From contig CAJTKK010000001.1 in NCBI GenBank assembly GCA_910576535.1, positions 1-64,000 on the forward strand: a stretch of 64,000 bases of DNA. The letters run 5' to 3'. Numbering within the stretch: position 1 is the stretch's first letter; each line of letters opens with the position of its first letter. The notes under the pieces were generated by a model, which worked only from the letters and a program-made list of their open reading frames with translations, had not been told where the DNA came from and did not search any database. Position numbers and translations under genes: made by a program. This document shows positions 16,745 through 25,035 of this stretch, piece by piece. The DNA is from an uncultured Lachnospiraceae bacterium (GTDB taxonomy: Bacteria; Bacillota; Clostridia; Lachnospirales; Lachnospiraceae).

Positions 16745-17121
16745 TTAAGCTCTATCTGAATGGTTTACATTTTTATGATTTCTTAAGTATTTATTGATTA
16801 ATATAATGCCAAACAGACCTCCTGTTACAATATAAGCTATTTCGGCGTGATATCCAAAAAGAAGCCTGCAAATTAAAGCTATAAATGTGTCACCGGGGAA
16901 ATAGGAAGAACCGGCTGTGTATCCAAGTTCAGGAATTGGATAAAAAGTTGCTCCGCCATTGAGCCAATGGTCAACCATTCCTAATACCAATCCAGACCTC
17001 AGCGCGCCCCTCCTGCTAATTCACCCATAATGTACCGCAGAAAAGCAAAAAAACATATGATATAAAGGGCAAGGATGGCAGTATATTTATATATTTTAGA
17101 ATTGTTTCTTTTGATTCCCAT
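16745..17121 (-). pseudogene. Frameshifted, truncated polytopic membrane protein
   Basis: An ATG at 17121 with GGGAG upstream opens a frame with a hydrophobic segment (YTAILALYIICFFAFLRYI) that stops at about 17002 just after a GGGG run. Adding one base there restores reading into a second frame that continues to 16745 and includes GMVDHWLNGGATFYPIPELG and two more hydrophobic stretches. The joined product of about 125 residues is still far shorter than the polytopic proteins it resembles. I read it as a decayed membrane gene (possibly a GT-C or polymerase-like protein) at the head of the Dlt-like operon. Confidence 0.55.
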
Positions 17122-17177
17122 TTTTTCTCCCGGATTTTGTCAATAAAAAATTAAGGCGTACATGCATACATAATTTA

Positions 17178-17206
17178 TATATAGATAATATGCATATTCA
17201 AGTCAA
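17178..17206 (-). promoter_or_regulatory. Promoter in front of the Dlt-like cassette
   Basis: Minus strand TTGACT (17201-17206), 17-bp spacer, TATATA (17178-17183), 57 nt before the ATG at 17121. It would drive the membrane-protein remnant and the SGNH/ligase/GNAT/ACP/MBOAT genes. Confidence 0.6.
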
Positions 17207-17240
17207 TACTTTTTTTATGAAATTTTAATAAATTTTTATT

Positions 17241-17820
17241 TATGGGTCGGATAGACCCTGTTGAGTATGTTTCCGTTTCTCAACAGAGAAACGGAAACAT
17301 GCGAAATATTAACCACCCGCTACGCGGGTGCGCGATGTTTGTTATACCCAAAACACCTTTCCGTTATAATAGGGGTGTTCAGGCCACTATTAGAGAAAGG
17401 AAAGGTGATTCCATGGCAAAGCAAACGAATTCGCTTGCACACACATGCCAGACCATGTGCATATGCTGGTAAGCATACCGCCGAAAATCAGCGTATCGCC
17501 GTTTATGGGGTATTTGAAAGGGAAGAGCGCACTGATGATGTTTGACAGGCATACAAACCTGAAGTGCAAGTTTGGGAACCTTCACTTTTGCTCAGAAGGA
17601 TATTATGTCAGTACAGCAGGACTCAATAAAGCCACGATCAAAAAGTATATTCAGGAGCAGGAGAAAACAGACATCATACAAGATAAGCTGAGTGTGAAAG
17701 AATATGAAGACCTTTTTAAGGGTCAGGGCTGAGTAGTACAAACACCCCTTTAGGAGTAGCCAAGCAGGGCGGGCTTAGAACCCGCGTCCCCAGCCACCCG
17801 CTTTACGGGTGGGGGCGACT
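17241..17820 (+). mobile_element. IS200/IS605-type element remnant
   Basis: The element's left part has a perfect 14-bp inverted repeat (17267-17280 / 17287-17300) and a short CACCCGC-TAC-GCGGGTG hairpin (17314-17330). Its right part has hairpins at about 17769-17785 and 17794-17812, the latter again built on CACCCG/CGGGTG. Subterminal hairpins and no terminal inverted repeats are typical of single-strand transposing IS200/IS605 elements. The enclosed transposase has lost its N-terminal half. Exact ends are not certain. Confidence 0.7.
17413..17732 (+). pseudogene. tnpA: IS200-type transposase TnpA with internal deletion
   Basis: A start at 17413 reads MAKQTNSLAHT, the usual N-terminus of this TnpA group, with AGGAAAGGTG upstream. 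After about 11 codons the frame jumps: the next recognisable part, in another frame, is MPDHVHMLVSIPP, whose HVH is the metal-binding HUH motif. It continues with GYLKGKSALMMF and GYYVSTAGLN (the catalytic Tyr region) to KLSVKEYEDLFKG at 17732. Roughly 45 residues between the two parts are missing. So HUH and Tyr regions remain, but the protein cannot be made as one piece. Confidence 0.8.
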
Positions 17821-17982
17821 TATAAATTCCTGAATTGCATTTGAGAAAAAAATAAAGCGAAAAATAAAAAATATTAATAAATTACCTGACACAATAGAAC
17901 TTATTTCATGTAAAACAGTTATTTAAAATTTGCGTTTTCCGACAATACCAGGGTATAATCATAAAGAACTTGTATATAAACT

Positions 17983-18245
17983 TTAAAAATCATCACTTAT
18001 TGCGGGAAGGATCGTTTTCCTTATACGACGTATCCCCCCTCCTTCCGCATAACCATCATCCGAATACCAAGCAAAAATGCATACAAATATATCCACTCCG
18101 ACTATTCCCCAGTTTCCAAATACACATCCCGCTAAACAGTTATCTTCTATGATTAAATATCTTAAATGATAAAAGACAATGAATATCATCGCAATGATAC
18201 GAAGCGCTTCTATGTTGGTCTCTCTCGCATTTTTTCATTTGCCAT
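17983..18245 (-). pseudogene. Acyltransferase-3 family N-terminal remnant
   Basis: An ATG at 18245 with GGAGAG upstream starts a frame reading MANEKMRER and then stops. One base of shift reveals TNIEALRIIAMIFIVFYHL, the typical first helix of acyltransferase-3 proteins, followed by FGNWGIVGVDIFVCIFAWY, the conserved second segment. The similarity ends by about 18060 and the rest of the roughly 350-residue protein is absent. It follows the deacetylase gene directly and is probably the former next gene of that operon, cut by the event that also left the IS200 remnant. Confidence 0.55.
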
Positions 18246-18263
18246 CTATAAATACTCTCCAGT

Positions 18264-19202
18264 TTAGGAAAAATTCTTATAATTATCGCTTTTAGGCGGA
18301 AAATCATTTGTATCTAACCTTGGAATCTTATATATATCATGCTGTTCTGGATGGTAAATGCTTACATCGGTTGCCAAGCCTGATGTTGCACCCATCCTCT
18401 GAACCGTCCGGATGACATCGTCACTGTAAGAGCCATATGGATAACAACATACCCAGTCGTCCGGGTGAATGACTCCATCAAATACATCCTTCGCCTGTTC
18501 AATATCTTTTATGAGTTCCGCTTCCGTCAGCTTGTTCATCCAATAATGATCATATCCATGGATTCCGAATTCCATGCCCTCCTGCTTCATCAAGCGTATA
18601 TGTTCCATGCTCATATATAGCTCATCCACAAAAGCATGCTCATTATCTGTCACAAGCTCATGGAATAATTCCTCTGTGATAATATTTCTTAACCGCTCCG
18701 GCAATTCTGCCTGTAATACTCTTTTTATAAAAATAGTATCCTCGTCGTCAAAGCGGTTCGCCACAGCCAGTCTATTATAAAGTTCATCATTCGTCTCAAA
18801 CTGAAATTCTTTCCCCCGGTAATAATTCATCCTTTTAAACAGCTTATCTTTAATTGCCTCAACCGGAACGCACGCCAAAATAAAATGTATCTTATTAACA
18901 TCCAGTACTTTTTTTTCCCGGATAATTTTCCCTGGCATAGAAAAAACGCCTGAAATTGAATTTTGATGCAACAATGGAAAAACATTTAAATAATGATCAA
19001 TATATCCATCATCAAATGTTAATAAAACACTTTTTTCCGTCAGCTTTTCTTTCTTTTTTACATCCTCCATTGAAACAAAATCAAATCCTTCCCTTTTCAG
19101 AAAAGAAATCTGCTGAGTAAAAAACTCTGTCTCTAATCCTTTTATTTTAGGATATCTGCTATTTTTAATGCTTCTTACATAGTGGTACATTATAATATAC
19201 AT
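18264..19202 (-). CDS. Polysaccharide deacetylase (NodB-type)
   Basis: 312 residues from the ATG at 19202, chosen because GGAGGG lies 6 nt upstream and MYIIMYHYVR is the usual N-terminus of this family. Motif SVLLTFDDGYIDHY (catalytic Asp pair) and GIHGYDHYWMNKL (metal-binding His pair) are present, then CCYPYGSYSDDV. Such carbohydrate esterase family 4 enzymes remove N-acetyl groups from sugars. There is no signal peptide, so it may work inside the cell on a lipid-linked or precursor glycan. It follows the GT2 gene by about 40 nt. Confidence 0.83.
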   Translation of the reverse strand: MYIIMYHYVRSIKNSRYPKIKGLETEFFTQQISFLKREGFDFVSMEDVKKKEKLTEKSVLLTFDDGYIDHYLNVFPLLHQNSISGVFSMPGKIIREKKVLDVNKIHFILACVPVEAIKDKLFKRMNYYRGKEFQFETNDELYNRLAVANRFDDEDTIFIKRVLQAELPERLRNIITEELFHELVTDNEHAFVDELYMSMEHIRLMKQEGMEFGIHGYDHYWMNKLTEAELIKDIEQAKDVFDGVIHPDDWVCCYPYGSYSDDVIRTVQRMGATSGLATDVSIYHPEQHDIYKIPRLDTNDFPPKSDNYKNFS

Positions 19203-19240
19203 ACGTCTCCCTCCACATAAAATATTTTTCCGCTTTCCGC

Positions 19241-20383
19241 TCATGCTTTCAGCCATTTTCCAAAGGAACTTTCCAGCAAATGCAGTAAATATATTCCTTT
19301 CCCCCACTTCAGCTTCCCCATAAACGCCATTACCTTGAGCTTCCATTCCAGATTTCTCATATGGGCTTTTTGAAAGGCTTCCGCATATGGTTCTGTCGTT
19401 AATACATGTAAGGCATATGCTATTTTATCCTTGGTTTTTCTTTTATTTGCCGGGTTAAAAAAACACAGCCTGCAACATATGCTGTAAGATTTTATGATCC
19501 TGCAGTATAACGCTTCCTCAAAACATTCTTTTTCTTCCTGCCCCCATAAATGCCCGGAAACCTGTTTTTTTATATATTTCTGAATATATTCCCAAACTTT
19601 TCTGTCCTGATCCACGCGGCTGGGTTTATAACTGTTTGTAATTGAATTAGGCACATATCTATAATGGTATACCTTTTCCTTGCAATAGACGATCCTTTTT
19701 GCCTTGCCAAATGCTTCCATGCAAAAAATCATATCATCTAAAACTTTTAGGCGTTCTTGAAATCTAAGTTTATAATCTAATACAAATTCCCGCCGGAACA
19801 GCTTATCCCATGGCGCCGCCAAGGGGTTTTTGTTTTCCTTTCCGGCTAATGGAAAATACAAAGCCCCTATTTGCAGTTGTTCTATCTCCCGCTTATCATG
19901 CCATATACGTTCTTCATGAAAATGTTCCCAACTGTATTCCTTATTTTCCATATTCCGGTAGGCATCTAATAAAACAATATCAGCATTTGCATAATCCTGT
20001 CTTCTTTGATATAATTTTTCCAATGCATTTTCTGCCATCCAGTCATCAGAATCCACAAAATACAGCCATTCCCCGGAAGCTTGTTCTATCCCTGCATTTC
20101 TGGCTGCTGCAACACCTTCATTGTTTTTGTGTATTACCCTTATAAACGGATATTTCATTGCAAAAGCATCTGCTATTTTCCCGGAATCATCTAACGATCC
20201 ATCATCAATTACGATTACTTCTATCCCGCACGCCAAACCGTCGCATTGTAAAGCAATACTTTGCAGGCATTTTGCAATATATCCGGCCACTTCATAAGCT
20301 GGTATGATTACCGTTAGCCACATGTCTTTCAAATGATTTTTTTCTCCCTTGCATATTTCAGTCGTTTCAAATCCAAGCTTCAA
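19241..20383 (-). CDS. Glycosyltransferase family 2
   Basis: 380 residues from a TTG at 20383 that overlaps the upstream stop codon, or 360 residues from an ATG at 20323 where the family domain begins (MWLTVIIPAYEVAGYI). EVIVIDDGSLDDSG and EWLYFVDSDDWM give the DDG and DxD motifs of a GT-A inverting transferase; AAARNAGIE is also typical. The C-terminal part is helical and basic. It directly follows the CMP-nonulosonate synthetase gene, but GT2 enzymes do not usually use CMP sugars, so its donor is probably a UDP- or GDP-sugar. Confidence 0.85.
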   Translation of the reverse strand: MKLGFETTEICKGEKNHLKDMWLTVIIPAYEVAGYIAKCLQSIALQCDGLACGIEVIVIDDGSLDDSGKIADAFAMKYPFIRVIHKNNEGVAAARNAGIEQASGEWLYFVDSDDWMAENALEKLYQRRQDYANADIVLLDAYRNMENKEYSWEHFHEERIWHDKREIEQLQIGALYFPLAGKENKNPLAAPWDKLFRREFVLDYKLRFQERLKVLDDMIFCMEAFGKAKRIVYCKEKVYHYRYVPNSITNSYKPSRVDQDRKVWEYIQKYIKKQVSGHLWGQEEKECFEEALYCRIIKSYSICCRLCFFNPANKRKTKDKIAYALHVLTTEPYAEAFQKAHMRNLEWKLKVMAFMGKLKWGKGIYLLHLLESSFGKWLKA

Positions 20384-21135
20384 TTGTTAAGCAGATTCCC
20401 TCTTATTTCTCCAAAGTCTTTATCCCTTTCAAAAAGATACTGGGCTATCACCTGCATTAATTCAAAATCATTTTCATGATCCAAATCAAGGACTCCCGTA
20501 TCATACATCCTCACAATACCGCATGTCCCTTCAAAAATATTCCTCCCGGAAAATAAAAAGGAAGGGGAATATGCATAAATGGATGCATTCATGTCATAGA
20601 TTTCAGGAGCTTCCTGTCTCGAATTAAATGTGGAATTGATGACCCGTTCAAACACATCGCCATTCCTTTTTACCATATTAAAATATGGATTCCTCCTGGA
20701 ATCCGTCACGGAAAAAATAATTTCACAGGAAGACCCGGATTTTTCCTTGACAATGTTTTCAATATCGCATAGCCTTCTTAATGGTGATGTAATATCAAGA
20801 TCTACCACCATATCATATTGTTTCTTTGTCCGTTTTTCCATTTCCTCCAGACAGTTTTTAATCACTGCTACTTTTGGTGTATTATCCTGCCCTAAACTAG
20901 CTTCCCGTTCAATAACCGCAACAGGGCGCATCGGATTGTCTTCAAATAATTTTATCAGTTCTATGCTATCCGTATTCAAAACAATATCGCTCTCAATTTC
21001 TGAATTTCTTTTTAAATATAAGTCTATTGCTGATAAAGTGTAATAAGGCAAAGGATAATCCAGAAATTCCCTTATATTTTTATTTCTAATCCCTTTTGAA
21101 CCGGCTCTTCCGCATATTGTAAATAAAATATTCAT
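20380..21135 (-). CDS. legF: CMP-nonulosonic acid synthetase (CMP-legionaminate/sialate)
   Basis: 251 residues. GRAGSKGIRNKNIREF at the N-terminus is the CTP-binding signature of CMP-sialate synthetase-like cytidylyltransferases; DLDITSPLR and VTDSRRNPYFNM follow. The enzyme activates a nonulosonic acid with CTP for glycosyltransferases such as the two sialyltransferase-like proteins at 34293 and 39240. Together with the synthase, epimerase, aminotransferase and dehydratase nearby the likely substrate is legionaminic acid or a derivative. The symbol is given by pathway context. Confidence 0.83.
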   Translation of the reverse strand: MNILFTICGRAGSKGIRNKNIREFLDYPLPYYTLSAIDLYLKRNSEIESDIVLNTDSIELIKLFEDNPMRPVAVIEREASLGQDNTPKVAVIKNCLEEMEKRTKKQYDMVVDLDITSPLRRLCDIENIVKEKSGSSCEIIFSVTDSRRNPYFNMVKRNGDVFERVINSTFNSRQEAPEIYDMNASIYAYSPSFLFSGRNIFEGTCGIVRMYDTGVLDLDHENDFELMQVIAQYLFERDKDFGEIRGNLLNN

Positions 21136-22080
21136 TTAAATTTTTCCTTTCGCTAATTTCAAAATCTGGCATGCATTTTTTACATCGTTGCTATTTGCTT
21201 CTCTTCCATCAATCATCGCCAAAAATGTCCACAACTCTCTTTTTTGATAATCGTTTCTTTCCTCTGTAAAGCTTATTTTCTTTCCTTCTTTTAAATAATT
21301 TATTTCATTCGCAATCAAATCGCATACAACGGTATCATCCTGCCCATACAATTCCACTTTTCTTATGGTTTCCCGTCCAAAATAATCCAAATGCAGCTCC
21401 ACATATTTATCCTTATATTCTGCTATATAGACAGCCAGATCTTCACTATTTATCTCTAAATTAGACAACTTTCCCATTAAATGATATACTTTATCCGGCA
21501 TACCAATCAAATAAGTAAGATAATCCCATTCATGGACTAAATCAATAGCTACTCCTCCGCCCAGCTCCTTATGCGCGCTGTATGTTGCCCTATAATCCGT
21601 TCCTGGCCGCCAGTCCGGCAAATAGCTGGAACTGATACTCCGGATACTATATATTTTGCTGAAGTCTATATTCTTTTTTAGATACTGGATCACATTTTTA
21701 TATCTTAATGGACATGCTACATAATATATCCCGTTACAAGACAGTCCGATTTGTCCAAATTCCAAATCATCCCTGTCAAATACAGGCTTTTCAATAAAAA
21801 AATTCCTGGCCTTTTTCTTCATTTTTACCAATGTGTCAAAATGGTATTTCGTAGGGTTTGTCACAAATGCAATGTCATAATCATCAGGGATATTCTCTAT
21901 TCCATAATATACAGATTGAATCATTTCCCTGAATTCCGGATCCAGCCCGCGGTTAACCCCGCTTCTGCACACATCTATCGTTACTTCTATTTTCTGTTCC
22001 TGGCATATTTGTGTCAAATTAACAATATGCCGTTTCGCAATGGAGCCAAACCCTATAAAACAAACTTTAATTTTTTTCAT
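21136..22080 (-). CDS. Gfo/Idh/MocA-family oxidoreductase (1)
   Basis: 314 residues. N-terminal NAD(P)-binding motif VCFIGFGSIAKRHI, and IEKPVF, the conserved EKP motif of the family. A C-terminal substrate domain contains GGGVAIDLVHEWDYL with the usual catalytic His. These enzymes oxidise, reduce or epimerise sugars. It abuts the CMP-synthetase gene (1-nt gap) and overlaps the second oxidoreductase by 4 nt. The pair probably acts on the nonulosonic acid or its precursor, for example to change stereochemistry; this is inferred from position only. Confidence 0.8.
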   Translation of the reverse strand: MKKIKVCFIGFGSIAKRHIVNLTQICQEQKIEVTIDVCRSGVNRGLDPEFREMIQSVYYGIENIPDDYDIAFVTNPTKYHFDTLVKMKKKARNFFIEKPVFDRDDLEFGQIGLSCNGIYYVACPLRYKNVIQYLKKNIDFSKIYSIRSISSSYLPDWRPGTDYRATYSAHKELGGGVAIDLVHEWDYLTYLIGMPDKVYHLMGKLSNLEINSEDLAVYIAEYKDKYVELHLDYFGRETIRKVELYGQDDTVVCDLIANEINYLKEGKKISFTEERNDYQKRELWTFLAMIDGREANSNDVKNACQILKLAKGKI

Positions 22081-23057
22081 TTTTCTTCTATCCTGTCAAT
22101 CCAATCCAAAACGGCTAAATCCTTTTTAAAGGAATATCTTGGTTCCGTTCCCTTTTCAATGGCTTCAAAAAACGCTTTTAATTCATTCTCATACGCATTT
22201 TCAATTACAAATGAGCTATAGCCCTCTATCGTATCTATATTATTGTATAACGCAATTGACCTTTCCTTTTTTTCCTTCCAATCATATTCCTTCAACCCGG
22301 TCGGGGAGCCGTTCCATTCCATATACAAATATTCCCCATATATTTCCAGATTCCTGACTGCCTTTCTGGACATAATATCTACCGCCAGCATTCCCTTATG
22401 TCCAGTCTTATGCTGGATTAATACTATATAATTATCCTGATAATCAATATTTAAATCCGTATTTTTTCCGGAAACCACATGAATATGCTCGATCCCGCCA
22501 AATGCCTCCGTCAGCCATGGCAGCTCGATTGCAAAAATTTCCCTGCATCCGTTCGTTTCTTTTTTCCCGACAAAGAAATTTTCAAAGCTTTCCCATGGAT
22601 GCCAGTCTGGTAAATATTGCCCTACATGATAACAATAGTTCATTCTCCCCTGATATTCTTTTGTTTTTTTCAATATATATTGGATTTCATCCCTATACAG
22701 AAAAGTGGACGATAGAAAAAGTATTTTCTTCTGTTCTTCCGCCAGCCTGATATTTTCTTCATACCCGTTATTTACTAAGTTTAGCTCCGTAAATACATGC
22801 ATACCAGCCATCAAACATCTCTTTATAATAGCCGCATGTGATATTGGCGCCGTAGAAACAACCGCACAATCCGGATGATAATCTTTGACCGCTTCTTCTA
22901 AATCCGTGCAAACCTCAATGCCATATTCCTTCTTTGCATAATCCGCCCGCTCGTTATTGCTGTCCACACCAATAATGGAAAAATCGCCGCTTATTTTTTT
23001 TAAAAGGCGGATTCTCCGTTTCCCCATAGATCCTAGACCGACCACTAATATCCTCAT
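22077..23057 (-). CDS. Gfo/Idh/MocA-family oxidoreductase (2)
   Basis: 326 residues from the ATG at 23057, 8 nt after a perfect AGGAGG. RILVVGLGSMGKRRIRLL is the nucleotide-binding start. The usual EKP motif is replaced by TELNLVNNG, so one key lysine may be missing. AFGGIEHIHVVSGK and the remainder keep the family build. It overlaps oxidoreductase 1 by 4 nt. Both proteins have a YLPDW segment at a similar place, which suggests they are related and act on similar substrates. Confidence 0.75.
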   Translation of the reverse strand: MRILVVGLGSMGKRRIRLLKKISGDFSIIGVDSNNERADYAKKEYGIEVCTDLEEAVKDYHPDCAVVSTAPISHAAIIKRCLMAGMHVFTELNLVNNGYEENIRLAEEQKKILFLSSTFLYRDEIQYILKKTKEYQGRMNYCYHVGQYLPDWHPWESFENFFVGKKETNGCREIFAIELPWLTEAFGGIEHIHVVSGKNTDLNIDYQDNYIVLIQHKTGHKGMLAVDIMSRKAVRNLEIYGEYLYMEWNGSPTGLKEYDWKEKKERSIALYNNIDTIEGYSSFVIENAYENELKAFFEAIEKGTEPRYSFKKDLAVLDWIDRIEEK

Positions 23058-23106
23058 TGGGAACACCTCCTAAATATCCTTTTTCCCTGCTTAAATTTAC
23101 CTTCTT

Positions 23107-24270
23107 TCAGAAATCAATATCATAAAATTTTTTCTTAATATCCAATTTCTGTCCTGTCAACCACTCATGTATTATGTTTACTATTTTTGCAGATGTATTT
23201 CCATCCCCATATGGATTCTGTGCCTTAAGCGCACGATTCCGAAACTCCGCAGACATTGCCTTATCTATAGCATCCTTTATCTCTTTATGCTCAGCTTTGC
23301 AATTAATTACGCTCTCCGCTTGTATGCGCCCTTTCTGCCTGTCCCCAATATTTACTGTCGGCACCCCGAATGTTGGCACCTCAACAATACCGCTGGACGA
23401 ATTCCCAATCACTGCCTGCGCGTTCTTTACAGCGCTTAAATATTTTTTCATTCCTAATGAACTATACAATAATATATTTTCATGCGTACGGAGAGCCTCT
23501 TCAATACGCGCATTTATAACCCTGCCGTCAGCATCAGCATTCGCTTTTGTAAATAAGAATTTCATCCCCGGAAATTCTTTCACTGCCTTTAATAACTCTT
23601 CAACCTGCTTTCCGGCAGATGCATTTTCTAAAGTAACCGGATGAAACGTAACAACCGCATACTGTTCCCCTAATTGACAACTCAGCTCCTTTTCCAGTTC
23701 CTCTTTCGTCAACAGGGGAGTATTCAATGCGTTTTCGACTCCGACAGCCCCTACTGTATATACGCGTTCCGGGTTCTCCCCTAACTGGATGACACGTTTT
23801 CTGTATTTTTCTGTACTGGTAAAATGCAAATAACTCATTTTGCTTATAGAGTGCCGGATTGCTTCATCTACCGCTCCCTCCGTAGTTTCTCCCCCATGCA
23901 TATGGAAAATCGGTATTCTGGCGTTCATTGCCGCACAACAAATAGCTAAAGTTTCATATCTGTCCCCCAAAACTAAAAGTGCATCCGGCCTGCTTTCATC
24001 AAAATACTCTGCAAAACTAATCATTGCAAGCCCCATGCTTTTAGAAATTGCCACTGAAGTATCCGATCCTAATAAAATTTCAATTTTTTTGTCGATTGCA
24101 ATATTATCTTCTTCTATCTCACGGACCGTCATCCCAAATTCAGGGGATAAATGTGCGCCCGTCACCACTACCTTTGTTACTATATCCTTTTCATTCAACA
24201 GCCGTTTTATTACGGGGCGCAGTAAACCAAATTCCGCCCTCGTAGCCGTTGCAACCGCAATTGTTTTCAT
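23107..24270 (-). CDS. legG: Hydrolysing nucleotide-sugar 2-epimerase (NeuC/LegG-like)
   Basis: 387 residues; start at 24270 because AGGGTG lies 8 nt upstream and TIAVATATRAEFGLLRP is the conserved N-terminus. LVLGDRYETL, MHGGETTEGAVDEAIRHSI and GNSSSGIVEVPTFGVPTVNIG are signature segments of the hydrolysing UDP-GlcNAc 2-epimerase family. In the legionaminic pathway LegG removes the nucleotide from the 2,4-diacetamido sugar and epimerises C2 to give the substrate of LegI. NeuC would do the same with UDP-GlcNAc for sialic acid; the presence of LegB- and LegC-type genes favours LegG. Confidence 0.87.
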   Translation of the reverse strand: MKTIAVATATRAEFGLLRPVIKRLLNEKDIVTKVVVTGAHLSPEFGMTVREIEEDNIAIDKKIEILLGSDTSVAISKSMGLAMISFAEYFDESRPDALLVLGDRYETLAICCAAMNARIPIFHMHGGETTEGAVDEAIRHSISKMSYLHFTSTEKYRKRVIQLGENPERVYTVGAVGVENALNTPLLTKEELEKELSCQLGEQYAVVTFHPVTLENASAGKQVEELLKAVKEFPGMKFLFTKANADADGRVINARIEEALRTHENILLYSSLGMKKYLSAVKNAQAVIGNSSSGIVEVPTFGVPTVNIGDRQKGRIQAESVINCKAEHKEIKDAIDKAMSAEFRNRALKAQNPYGDGNTSAKIVNIIHEWLTGQKLDIKKKFYDIDF

Positions 24271-24371
24271 CTTTCCATCACCCTTGTCTCTCTTAATCAT
24301 GAAAGCCTGTCATACAAATCCCTGTGTACCGGCTTACTGATTAAAATTAAACTTCAATCGTATTTTTCAAT

Positions 24372-25035
24372 CTACCATCTCCAGATATGACTCGTCATAT
24401 CTTTTATATATTTTTCATCCTTTATTTTCATTTTTATATGAGGAGATTTCCCAAATACAATACAATTATCAGGTATTATTTCATTCATCAAATAAGTATC
24501 AGCAGCAATAATGACATTATTTCCTATTTGAGTATTTCCTAAAACCGTACTGTTTGCATATAACAACACATTATTCCCTAATGTGGGATAAAATAAAGCT
24601 CCATCCTTTCTATTTCCCCCTACAGTAGTTCCTTGGTATATAAACAGATAATCACCATAGACTGCTTTTCCTAAAACACTGCCAAGAGGATGTTCTGCCA
24701 TAAAATGTTCCGGCAATTCAATTTGATAAAACCAGTCATTTGCATGCATAATCTTATTCAAATAATACACAATATCCGCTTCCAAAATACCCCCCCCCGC
24801 ATACATAAACTTCACGGGAAAGATAGTATAAAAAGATCGAGCTGGATACCGTATGATATAAAGAAAAATTTACCTTTTCCCCATCAAATAATCTACGGGA
24901 AGCGGCTGCTCTGAAGTTTTTCTCAATCCGGCACAAAGCAGGCCTTATACTTGCCTTTATGATACCTTCATCATATTCCTCCCAATAATTAGCCAGCCAC
25001 TTCAACACTATTTTTTCTATTTCTTTTTCATTCAT
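24372..25035 (-). pseudogene. Phase-variable hexapeptide O-acetyltransferase, OFF in this sequence
   Basis: An ATG at 25035, overlapping the synthase stop by 4 nt, opens a serine-acetyltransferase-like protein. At residue ~79 the frame meets nine consecutive G (plus-strand C at 24790-24798) and runs to a stop at 24754. A second frame beyond the tract carries the left-handed beta-helix part: HPLGSVLGKAVYGDYLFIY, QGTTVGGN, ending SHIWRW at 24372. Deleting one G (G8) joins both frames into 220 residues with CGGGILEADIVYYLN across the joint. So the gene is intact apart from the tract length, and is best seen as switched off rather than decayed. The likely substrate is the nonulosonic acid or glycan (O-acetylation), from context. 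Confidence 0.8.
24790..24798 (-). repeat. Poly-G (9) tract inside the acetyltransferase gene
   Basis: Nine uninterrupted G on the coding strand. Tract lengths of 8 or 11 would give full-length protein; 9 and 10 would truncate it. Tracts of this length are prone to slipped-strand mispairing in other bacteria. Confidence 0.85.
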
